From DATGKK01 sp035294725 (GTDB lineage: Bacteria > Actinomycetota > Acidimicrobiia > Acidimicrobiales > Bog-793): a stretch of DNA of 43,358 bases. This document shows positions 15,020 through 21,982 of this stretch, piece after piece. A program made the translations under genes and the position numbers. The stretch is from contig DATGKK010000146.1 in NCBI GenBank assembly GCA_035294725.1, positions 1 to 43,358 of the forward strand. The letters run 5' to 3'. The notes below the pieces were generated by a model, which was not told the DNA's origin, made no database searches, and was given only the letters and a program-made list of their open reading frames with translations. Every line of letters starts with the position of its first letter. Positions within the stretch are counted from its first letter, which is position 1.

Positions 15020-15859
15020 TCACAGGCCCGAGCCGCCGGTCAGTCCGCCAAGCAGGCCACCGAGCCCTCCAAGTCGGCTGCGATGATGGTGCCGGCGAGT
15101 TGTCGAGCCCTCGCCCCCCGGCAGCCTCGGAAGGCTCGGCAGCGAGGGGATCGCGATGCTCGGTGCCCCTGGGAGCTGCGTCGTGCTGGGAGCCGTGGCA
15201 CAGATCGTGAGGCCGCCGCTCCCGGCGTGGACGCTGACGGCGCCGCCGGTAGCCGAGCTTGACACCGAGATCGAGGCCGAGCCGGAACCGGGCAGAGCCG
15301 CCGATGGTGCAGGCATCGCCTCACAGGTCGCCGCCGACCTCGCCGTCGTGCCGCCGGGGGCGCTGCCAGCATGACCGCCTCCAGCACCGCCGCTGCCGTT
15401 CGCCGTAGCACTCCCGGCAGGTGCCATGCCAGCTCTGGTCCGGCTACCCGTCGCGCCGGCAAGGAGGCGGGAGAGACCCTGGCGCGCGGAGACTGTGCTC
15501 CGGGCAAGGTGCACCGCAAACGACGAGAGGCCGAGGCTCTCGCACGACAGCGCGGTGTCGGCAGCCGTGGAGGTGTTCCGGGTAGAGGTGCAGAGGTTGC
15601 CCGTGTCGCCGGGCACCTGCACGGCGCTCGCCGCCAGGCTGCTTCCCCCCGCGCCCGGGATCGAGGGGGGGAATGCAGAGAACGCCACGGCGCCGGCGAG
15701 GGCGCCTCCGGTGGCGAAGGCGACCGTGCTTGACGCGATGACGACGCTCCTACGGCGAGCTGTTCGCGCCTTCAGCGCTCGCGAAGCCGCTCCCGCAAAA
15801 GGCCCGTTACGCGACGGGTGATCCCCGGCACCCGCAACGCCAGTCCAGCCCTCGGTCAC
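15020..15859 (-). CDS. Secreted or membrane-anchored Ala/Gly/Ser-rich protein with Gly/Leu C-terminal tail
   Basis: A 279-aa protein I do not recognise. A basic N-terminus (ALKARTARRR) precedes a hydrophobic signal/anchor at about 38-62 (VVIASSTVAFATGGALAGAV). The body is low-complexity Ala/Ser/Thr/Gly with four cysteines spaced as possible disulphides (NLCTSTRN, LSCESLG, ATCEAM, LTICAT). The end is a basic His/Arg cluster (TTRRHHHRSR) followed by a Gly/Leu-rich tail (LGGLGGLLGGLTGGSGL). The GTG start at 15859 has a GGGAGGGA site upstream. It is the last gene of the surface cassette, read in the same direction as the sortase and 110 nt beyond it. A structural or cell-surface role is inferred from composition only. 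Confidence 0.75.
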   Translation of the reverse strand: MTEGWTGVAGAGDHPSRNGPFAGAASRALKARTARRRSVVIASSTVAFATGGALAGAVAFSAFPPSIPGAGGSSLAASAVQVPGDTGNLCTSTRNTSTAADTALSCESLGLSSFAVHLARSTVSARQGLSRLLAGATGSRTRAGMAPAGSATANGSGGAGGGHAGSAPGGTTARSAATCEAMPAPSAALPGSGSASISVSSSATGGAVSVHAGSGGLTICATAPSTTQLPGAPSIAIPSLPSLPRLPGGEGSTTRRHHHRSRLGGLGGLLGGLTGGSGL

Positions 15860-15928
15860 TGTGACTCCCTCCCGATCGGCCGGCGAGCCGCCGGCGATGT
15901 GCTCTCGAGCTGGTAACGCCTTCTGCCC

Positions 15929-15949
15929 CCTCGGACTTGCGGTCCGAGG
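15929..15949 (-). promoter_or_regulatory. 8-bp hairpin in the leader between sortase and secreted-protein genes
   Basis: CCTCGGAC (15929-15936) and GTCCGAGG (15942-15949) around a 5-nt loop. On the minus strand a TTTTTT tract comes just before it rather than after, so it is not a standard terminator for the sortase. An mRNA-processing or regulatory hairpin in the 5' leader of the downstream gene is possible. Confidence 0.4.
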
Positions 15950-15969
15950 AGAAAAAAGGCACACAAACC

Positions 15970-17079
15970 TCACCGGCGAAAGCTCCAGCCGGCGACGAGC
16001 AGTTCGCCGTTGCGCAGCGTGCACTGCACGACCAAGCGGCCGTGCCGCGCGGCGTCCCCTGGGATGCTCGGGCTGACGCCGGCCGGAACGAGGGCGAGGC
16101 CGGCCGCGAGCGTGGCCCCGAGCACTCGGTCACCGCGGGCACGCACGACAACCGAGAGCCTTGTGAGGTACTCCGAGACGGCGTAGCCGGCGAGCCCGGC
16201 GGGGAAGGCAAGGCCGGGCGCGAGTGCGGCGAACCAGTCGGGACGGTCGTCGGCAAGCGAGTGGAGGATCCCGTACCACGCGGTGAGCGCCGAGGCCTCG
16301 ACGTCGAGCGGCACCGGCGACTGGACGAGGGAGGGCGAGGGACGCCCCACGACCTTCATCGTCCCGAGGAGCGTCGTGTTGGTGGCGAGGGTGAGCCCCT
16401 GGGCGGCGAGCGCAGCCGGGACGGGCACGGCGAGTGGTGGGGGCGCGCCGGAGCCGCGAGGCAGGACGCTCGCCGCCGTTGGGTTGGTCGGGGCGCTACC
16501 GACCTCGCGTGCCATCACGAGCTCTCGGTCAGGAGTCCACCAGAGGGCGTTGCTCGGCCAGCAGGTGTCAAGCACGAGGCTCGGTGCCCGGGAGTTGGCC
16601 ACCAGGCTGCCCGCCGGGACGATGCGGTGCCCTGTGACTGAGAACGTCGCGCGCCGGCAGGGTGTGACGAACACGATCCGGTCGCCCGGCCGGAGCCCGC
16701 CGATGCGCGAGAAGTAGCTGACGTCGTGGGCGGCGAGGACCGCCGTGCCATCCTCCCCTGGCCACGCCGAGGCCGGATCGTGGCCGACGGCGGAGGACAG
16801 GACCGAGTCCGACTCGCCCTGCTCCACCGGCGCCGTGAGTGCGAGCACTGGGATCTCGAGCACTCCCGCCAGCTGGCCGAGGCCCGGGTCTCCGGCGCGG
16901 CAGCTCGTCGAGGCGTCGAAAGCACGAGCCGTCCTCAGCGCGTGGCGGCCGGCCTCGGCGAGGCGTTCGGCGGCGAGATGCGAGCGCACCGTCCATGCGA
17001 CCGCATAGCCACCGCCGGCTGCGCTGCCCCACAGCAGAAGCGAGCCGACGACGGTGCGGAGCACCGAGAGGCTCCTCAT
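15970..17079 (-). CDS. Sortase with long C-terminal extension
   Basis: A 369-aa membrane-anchored cysteine transpeptidase. N-terminal helix at about 5-30. The sortase core at about 72-192 begins IPVLALTAPVEQG and continues with VGHDPASAWPGEDGT. The catalytic His is H118 in AVLAAHDVSYFSRIGG, the Cys is C173 in LVLDTCWPSN, and the Arg is probably R185 in TPDRELVM. Single-domain sortases usually end near here. This one has about 175 more residues of unknown function, including hydrophobic stretches. The ATG at 17079 overlaps the stop of the VPHTG surface-protein gene (ATGA), so enzyme and probable substrate are made together. It resembles class D/E sortases; the exact class is uncertain. Confidence 0.88.
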   Translation of the reverse strand: MRSLSVLRTVVGSLLLWGSAAGGGYAVAWTVRSHLAAERLAEAGRHALRTARAFDASTSCRAGDPGLGQLAGVLEIPVLALTAPVEQGESDSVLSSAVGHDPASAWPGEDGTAVLAAHDVSYFSRIGGLRPGDRIVFVTPCRRATFSVTGHRIVPAGSLVANSRAPSLVLDTCWPSNALWWTPDRELVMAREVGSAPTNPTAASVLPRGSGAPPPLAVPVPAALAAQGLTLATNTTLLGTMKVVGRPSPSLVQSPVPLDVEASALTAWYGILHSLADDRPDWFAALAPGLAFPAGLAGYAVSEYLTRLSVVVRARGDRVLGATLAAGLALVPAGVSPSIPGDAARHGRLVVQCTLRNGELLVAGWSFRR

Positions 17080-18410
17080 CGCTGCCGGCGGGACCGTGAA
17101 CCGGTAAGCCTGCGCAGCCGCGGCCAGGCGAGCAGTCCGGCGCCGGTCAAGGCTCCGCCGGCGAGCAGGGGCGCTCCACCCGCCCACGGGAGCCCAGTGT
17201 GCGGGACCGTGGCGTTCGGCACCGCGCTAAGGGTCGGCGGCGGCGCCGCTTCGTGCGCCGGCGGCGAGAGCTCCGGGAGGACCGCCGGGTAGGCCGTGGC
17301 CCGCGCGGCCGCGAGCTCGAGGTGGACACCGCCGTTGCCCGCGGCGCCGGAGGCTCCGACGCCCTCCGCGAGAAAGATGCTCACGGCTCCCGCGTCGGCT
17401 GCGACCGCACCTCGGGGAGAGGTGGTGACCGAGCCGGGGGTGACCGCGATGGTCGACTCGAGCGGGGTACCCGCGAGGATGGTGAGCGACTGGCCGGGCA
17501 CGACCGAGAAGGTCCTCGGACCGATCGCAGGTGCGTCGACCTCGACGGTCACGAGCGCGGGGCGGTCCGTCGCCGCGGGGCTGCCGATGCTCCCGGTCGA
17601 GCTGGGGCCACCCACCGAGGCGGACGCTCGCGCGTCGCCGACGACGATCCTCGCGAGCGGAGCACCACCTCTGCCGGCGCCGGGAAGGAGAGTGACGACC
17701 CCGCCGGAGGCCTCCGCGGTCGTGCTCCAGCCGGACGCGCTCACGATCGTGGCGGAGGTGGAGGGCCCGACCTCCGCCTCGAGACCGAGAGCTGAGGTCG
17801 GCAGAGCTGCGAGCTGCCCGAGGAGGCCCGCCACCGTCTCGCCGCCGGCTGGGAGCGGTGGGAGCTTGCCGAACAGGCTCTCGAGGGCCGACTCGACGGG
17901 GCCCGAGCCCTTCACGACCTGATCCAGCAAGGGCGCGAGGTCGAGCTCCAATCTCGCGACGTCTCCGGTGGCGCGCGCCGTGCCGGTCGAGGCCGAGGCG
18001 CTCGCCACCGCGGCGCTGGCGCATGTCGCACTGGCGCTGAGCAGCCGGTTGAAGGGTGCCGGGAACGCCGGTAGCGCGCCCCCGCAGGTGCGCCGGGCGA
18101 CTCTCGGTCCGCCCGGCTCGGTGACCGCCGACGCCTCGCCGCTCGGCGACGGCTCCAGCACGCCCGCTCCGAGTGCCTCGAGGCCGCCGTCGTCGAGTGC
18201 CGACGTGGAGCTCACGCCGCCGGCCAGGGCGAGGTCCCGCAGGCTCACGCGAAGGCCCGTCGCCTCCGAGATGACCGCGATCGTGCCGGTGCGCGTGCCC
18301 GAGGCAGCCGCCGCAGCGGGCGGGAGGGCGAGGGCGGAGACAGCCGCGGCTCCGGCCACGATCCAGAGCGCTGTGAGCGGGCGTCCGACAACAAGGCGCC
18401 CGTGGTGCAT
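17076..18410 (-). CDS. Sortase-anchored surface protein (VPHTG sorting signal)
   Basis: A protein of about 444 aa. Signal peptide at about 1-36 (hydrophobic core ALWIVAGAAAVSALAL, cleavage after AAAAA). A Cys pair (RRTCGG, ATCASA; residues 109 and 130), a helical segment (about 150-205) and a Ser/Gly/Val-rich beta-like region (about 215-345) make up the outer part. The C-terminus is a full cell-wall sorting signal: VPHTG at 402-406, a hydrophobic helix (GGAPLLAGGALTGAGLLAWP) and a basic tail (RLRRLTGSRSRRQR). It is the first gene of the cassette and overlaps the sortase gene. The start is uncertain: the ATG at 18410 lacks a ribosome binding site, and an in-frame GTG at 18443 would add 11 residues. 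The body matches no family I know. Confidence 0.82.
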   Translation of the reverse strand: MHHGRLVVGRPLTALWIVAGAAAVSALALPPAAAAASGTRTGTIAVISEATGLRVSLRDLALAGGVSSTSALDDGGLEALGAGVLEPSPSGEASAVTEPGGPRVARRTCGGALPAFPAPFNRLLSASATCASAAVASASASTGTARATGDVARLELDLAPLLDQVVKGSGPVESALESLFGKLPPLPAGGETVAGLLGQLAALPTSALGLEAEVGPSTSATIVSASGWSTTAEASGGVVTLLPGAGRGGAPLARIVVGDARASASVGGPSSTGSIGSPAATDRPALVTVEVDAPAIGPRTFSVVPGQSLTILAGTPLESTIAVTPGSVTTSPRGAVAADAGAVSIFLAEGVGASGAAGNGGVHLELAAARATAYPAVLPELSPPAHEAAPPPTLSAVPNATVPHTGLPWAGGAPLLAGGALTGAGLLAWPRLRRLTGSRSRRQR

Positions 18411-18447
18411 CCGGGCGGAGGAGATGACGGCGTCATACGGCACGATC

Positions 18448-18467
18448 GGAGGAACGTCGACTCCTCC
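18448..18467. promoter_or_regulatory. Inverted repeat in the divergent surface-protein / acyl-CoA ligase region
   Basis: GGAGGA (18448-18453) and TCCTCC (18462-18467) around ACGTCGAC, in the 150-nt gap between divergent genes. It may be an operator for the sortase cassette. The repeat is short, so the call is weak. Confidence 0.3.
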
Positions 18468-18560
18468 CACATCTTGCGTTTCGGCCGCGATCGCCGCCGG
18501 CCCGGATTGGCCGTCCCCCCCATTGCGTGTGCCAATCTCGTCTCTGGGAGGGATGAGTAG

Positions 18561-20264
18561 ATGCCACTCAGCTACGAGGAGGCCATGGCGGCGGTGACGG
18601 CGCCGGGCCAGCGTTTCGAGGTCGGGACGGCCGTCGTCAGGGGTGTCGAGACAAAGGTGTTCGTGAACGCCCCTTTGACGCTGCGCGAGGCGCTCGGGAT
18701 GGCGCACCAGCGCGGGGACCAGCCGTTTCTCGTCTACGAGGACGAGCGCTGGAGCTTCGGGGACGTCGGCCGGCAGGTGGCCGAGATCGGCTCGGTCCTC
18801 GTGAACCGCTACGGCGTGCGAAAAGGGGACCGCGTGGCGATCGCCATGCGCAACTACCCCGAGTGGGTCACGACCTTCGCAGCGGTGGTCTCGATCGGGG
18901 CCATCTCGGTCTCCATGAACGCCTGGTGGACCGAGGCGGAGATCGACTACGCCCTCGAGGACTCCGGAGCCAAGGTGCTCGTTGCCGATCCCGAACGTCT
19001 TGCCCGGAGCGCCGGTCCAGCCGCCCGGCTCGGCGTGCGGCTGGTGGGCGTCCGGCTGGCAGAGGGTGCCGAGCTGCCCGCGGGGGCCGAGCGCCTCGAC
19101 GACGTGCTGGTGGCCGGCGCCGAGCTGCCCGAGGTCGAGATCGATCCCGACGACGACGCCACGATCCTCTACACCTCCGGCACGACCGGGCAGCCGAAAG
19201 GCGCGGTCTCGACCCACCGCGCCATCCTCCAGGCGCTGATGGGCTTCGGGTGCCGGGTGGCGGGCGAGGCGCTTCGCCGCCAGAGCGCCGGCGACGGGGC
19301 TGCGTCGCCGGCGATCGCCGCCGAACCCGTCTTCATCCTCGTCGTGCCCCTGTTCCACGTGACGGGGTGCGTGGCGGTGATGCTCTCGTGCTATCTCGGC
19401 GGCGCCAAGCTCGTGATGATGTACAAGTGGGACCCCGGGCGGGCACTCGAGCTCATCGAGCGGGAGCGGGTGACCAACTTCGTCGGGGTCCCGACGCAGA
19501 GCTGGGACCTGATCGAGCACCCGCGCTTCTCGGAGTTCGACACATCGAGCCTGCTGAGCGTCGGGGGCGGGGGCGCGCCGGCCCCGCCGGAGCTCGTCCG
19601 TCGCGTCGCCTCCAACTTCGGGAGCGGCCGGCCCGGGATCGGCTACGGCATGACCGAGACGAACGCCTACGGGCCGCAGAACGCCGGCGAGGACTACCTC
19701 AGCCACCCGACGAGCACCGGGAGGGGAACGCCGATCCTCGACCTCGAGGTTCGCGATCCCGACGGCCGGCCCCTGCCTGCGGGGGAGCGGGGCGAGATCT
19801 GGTTCAAGGGGCCCCATCTCATCCGTGGCTACTGGAACAAGCCCGAGGCGACGGCGGAGACGATCGTCGACGGGTGGCTGCGCTCCGGGGACGTGGGCCG
19901 GATCGACGAGGAGGGCTTCGTCTACGTCGAAGACCGCGCGAAGGACATGGTGCTGCGCGGAGGCGAGAACGTCTACTGCGCCGAGGTGGAGGCCGTCATC
20001 TACGAGCACCCGGCGGTCTACGAGGCGGCGGTCTTCGGAGTTCCCCACGAGCGTCTCGGCGAAGAGGTGGCCGCCGCCGTCTACCCGAAGCCCGGAGCGA
20101 CTCTCACCCCAGAGGAGCTCCGCGAGCACGTGGCGCAGCGTCTCGCGCCGTTCAAGGTGCCGAGCCGGGTCGTGATCGTCGGAGAGGCTCTCCCGCGCAA
20201 CGCGGCGGGCAAGATCCTGAAGCGCCAGCTGCGCGAGGAGCTGGCAGGCGCCGGGGCGAGCTGA
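18561..20264 (+). CDS. Acyl-CoA synthetase / AMP-dependent ligase
   Basis: A 567-aa ANL-superfamily ligase that activates a carboxylic acid (probably a fatty acid) as acyl-AMP and passes it to CoA. Visible motifs are the P-loop A3 TILYTSGTTGQPKGA, the A5 region GIGYGMTETNAYG, A7 GWLRSGDVGRID, A8 RGGENVYCAEVEAVIY, and the catalytic Lys in PRNAAGKILKRQL near the C-terminus. The length is normal for a long- or medium-chain acyl-CoA ligase. A GGGAGGG site lies just upstream of the ATG. With the nearby Mce importer it could prime imported lipids for beta-oxidation, though the substrate is not shown by the sequence. Confidence 0.93.
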   Translation: MPLSYEEAMAAVTAPGQRFEVGTAVVRGVETKVFVNAPLTLREALGMAHQRGDQPFLVYEDERWSFGDVGRQVAEIGSVLVNRYGVRKGDRVAIAMRNYPEWVTTFAAVVSIGAISVSMNAWWTEAEIDYALEDSGAKVLVADPERLARSAGPAARLGVRLVGVRLAEGAELPAGAERLDDVLVAGAELPEVEIDPDDDATILYTSGTTGQPKGAVSTHRAILQALMGFGCRVAGEALRRQSAGDGAASPAIAAEPVFILVVPLFHVTGCVAVMLSCYLGGAKLVMMYKWDPGRALELIERERVTNFVGVPTQSWDLIEHPRFSEFDTSSLLSVGGGGAPAPPELVRRVASNFGSGRPGIGYGMTETNAYGPQNAGEDYLSHPTSTGRGTPILDLEVRDPDGRPLPAGERGEIWFKGPHLIRGYWNKPEATAETIVDGWLRSGDVGRIDEEGFVYVEDRAKDMVLRGGENVYCAEVEAVIYEHPAVYEAAVFGVPHERLGEEVAAAVYPKPGATLTPEELREHVAQRLAPFKVPSRVVIVGEALPRNAAGKILKRQLREELAGAGAS

Positions 20265-20270
20265 CCGGGG

Positions 20271-21080
20271 TCAGCCGGTCAGCGCCTGGTTGAGGTTGCC
20301 CGAGCGGAGGCCCTCGAGGTCGAGCGTCACGTAGCGGTAGCCGGCGGAACGCACGGCGGCCACCACCTCCTCCCGCTGATCCATCAGGCGGGGCAGGTCC
20401 TCGATCGGCACCTCGACCCGGGCGAGGTCGCCGTAGTGCCGCACCCGGACCGCCGCGAGCCCGAGGCGCTTCAGGCCGGACTCGGCGGTCGCCACCTCGT
20501 TCAGGATCCCGAGCGTGACCGGGGTGCCGTAAGGCACCCGGGAGGCGAGGCAGGCCGCGGCCGGCTTGTCCGCCGTCCTCAGGCCGAGAGCGCGCGAGAG
20601 CTCCCGGACGTCGCCCTTTCCCATGGAGGCGGTCACGAAGGGGAAGACCGCGCCGCGCTCGGCGGCCGCCTGCTGTCCGGGACGGTGCTCGCCGAGATCG
20701 TCGAGGTTGACGCCGAGCGCGACCGTGGCGCCTCTCCCGGCGGCGATGGGACCGAGGAGGGACATGAGCTCGACCTTGCAGTGGTAGCAGCGGTCTCCGC
20801 CGTTCGCGGCGTAGGCCGCGTTGGCGAGCTCGTGGGTCTCCACGGTCTGCCAGCAAAGGGACCACTCCGTGGCGAGGGCTCGGCAGTCCTCGAGCTCCTC
20901 AGGGGCGAGCGAGGGCGAGACGGCGGTGACGCAAAGGACACGCCCCTGGCCGAGGATCTCCGTGGCGACGTACCCGAGAAGGGCCGAGTCGGCGCCTCCC
21001 GAGAAGCCGACCACGAGGGGACCGATCGCCGCGAGGGCGTCGGCGAGCCGCCGAAACGCCGGCAGGAGGTCGGCGCTCAC
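20271..21080 (-). CDS. larE: LarE-type ATP-dependent sacrificial sulfur transferase
   Basis: A 269-aa PP-loop ATPase of the LarE family. LarE adenylates a carboxylated nicotinate nucleotide and donates sulfur for the nickel-pincer cofactor of lactate racemase-type enzymes. The PP-loop is VVGFSGGADSALLGY. NGGDRCYHCKVELM and KPAAACLASRVPYGTPV are family blocks, the latter holding the Cys region from which sulfur is taken. HYGDLARVEVPIEDLPRL is the C-terminal LarE signature. The GTG at 21080 overlaps the stop of the coproheme decarboxylase gene (GTGA). No larA, larB or larC is in the window, so its cofactor partners are elsewhere or its role differs. Confidence 0.88.
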   Translation of the reverse strand: MSADLLPAFRRLADALAAIGPLVVGFSGGADSALLGYVATEILGQGRVLCVTAVSPSLAPEELEDCRALATEWSLCWQTVETHELANAAYAANGGDRCYHCKVELMSLLGPIAAGRGATVALGVNLDDLGEHRPGQQAAAERGAVFPFVTASMGKGDVRELSRALGLRTADKPAAACLASRVPYGTPVTLGILNEVATAESGLKRLGLAAVRVRHYGDLARVEVPIEDLPRLMDQREEVVAAVRSAGYRYVTLDLEGLRSGNLNQALTG

Positions 21081-21850
21081 TGCCGGCCGCCGGCGCTGCC
21101 TGCTGCACCAGTCTCGGCCAAGACCTCCTCAGGCTCGGCGACGTAGCCGCTGTAGAAGCGGCCGAACTCCCCGAACAGGGCCGACGCCTCGTCGAAGCGC
21201 ATCGTGTAGACGCAGTCCTTCAGGTCGTCGGGGTGGCGCGCGAACAGCGTCACCCCCCACTCGTAGTCGTCGACGCCGGTCGAGCCCGTCACGAGCTGGA
21301 GCACACGGCCGCGGAACTCGCGGCCGACGCTGCCGTGGCCGTACATCAGCTTCAGCCGCTCCTCGTACTGGAGCGAGTACCAGTTCTCCGCACCGGGCGA
21401 GCGGCGCTTCGACATCGGGTAGAAGCAGAAGGCCGGCATGCCGGAGGGCGGGAGCACGGGGTAGAGCCGCGCCTGGCGCATCTGTTCGGGCACGCCGGCG
21501 GCGTACTCCGAGACCTCGGTGAGCGAGACGTAGGAATCGGCGATCTCGAGCCCCGCCTGTTGCAGGCCGGTCTGGAGCCGCCGCAGCTCGCGAAGGTCGG
21601 GGCCGAGCGCGAGCACGCAGAGGTCGGCCTTGTGGCCGAGGATGGAGGCCGTCACCACCTGGTGGTCCGCCTTGCGGGCGCCGTCGATCGCCTCGAGGGC
21701 GGCTTCGGCAACTGGCGGACCGGTGAGCCCGGGCCGGACCCGGCAGAAGAGGTGGACGACGTTCCAGCCGACGGTCGGAGTGAGCGATCCCGGCCGCTCG
21801 GCCTCCGGCTCGCCGCCGCCGGTGCCGTCGTGCTCGTTGTGCTCGCTCAC
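21077..21850 (-). CDS. chdC: Coproheme decarboxylase (HemQ/ChdC, chlorite dismutase family)
   Basis: A 257-aa chlorite dismutase-fold protein. It carries out the last step of the coproporphyrin-dependent heme pathway, removing two propionate carboxylates from coproheme. Family blocks are LGPDLRELRRLQTGLQQAGL, then SYVSLTEVSEY, PMSKRRSPGAENWYSLQYEE and RLKLMYGHGSVGREFRGRV. The His in MYGHG is the expected proximal heme ligand and the Tyr in the NWYSLQYEE region the likely radical-forming residue. The domain order is typical of actinobacterial HemQ. The start is GTG with a TAGAAT box 7 nt upstream and no Shine-Dalgarno. It is co-transcribed with larE. Confidence 0.9.
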   Translation of the reverse strand: MSEHNEHDGTGGGEPEAERPGSLTPTVGWNVVHLFCRVRPGLTGPPVAEAALEAIDGARKADHQVVTASILGHKADLCVLALGPDLRELRRLQTGLQQAGLEIADSYVSLTEVSEYAAGVPEQMRQARLYPVLPPSGMPAFCFYPMSKRRSPGAENWYSLQYEERLKLMYGHGSVGREFRGRVLQLVTGSTGVDDYEWGVTLFARHPDDLKDCVYTMRFDEASALFGEFGRFYSGYVAEPEEVLAETGAAGSAGGRQ

Positions 21851-21857
21851 GGCGGCG

Positions 21858-21863
21858 ATTCTA
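21858..21863 (-). promoter_or_regulatory. -10 box for leaderless chdC-larE
   Basis: TAGAAT on the minus strand, 7 nt upstream of the GTG at 21850. No ribosome binding site lies between. It is the closest match to the TANAAT consensus in the window. Confidence 0.55.
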
Positions 21864-21917
21864 CGAACGAGGGGAGCACGTTCCTCCCCCAGTCGCTGCT
21901 GCCCTGGCCCGAGGCGC

Positions 21918-21949
21918 GGATCGAGGGGCGCCGGAGCGCCCCTCGATCC
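21918..21949 (-). terminator. groEL terminator hairpin, 14-bp perfect stem
   Basis: GGATCGAGGGGCGC (21918-21931) and GCGCCCCTCGATCC (21936-21949) with a 4-nt CGGA loop, 33 nt beyond the groEL stop. No T-run follows, as is common for actinobacterial terminators. Confidence 0.75.
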
Positions 21950-21982
21950 TGGTGACTGCTGGCTGCCCGAGTGGGCTGCGGA

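Noticed and set aside
15929..15949. Hairpin after the sortase gene as a rho-independent terminator
   Set aside because: The T-tract is on the wrong side of the stem for minus-strand transcription, so I list it only as a leader hairpin.
17076..20129. Reading the surface-protein frame as a 1017-residue protein
   Set aside because: The extra N-terminal 570 codons are antisense to the acyl-CoA ligase; a signal peptide begins at the ATG at 18410.
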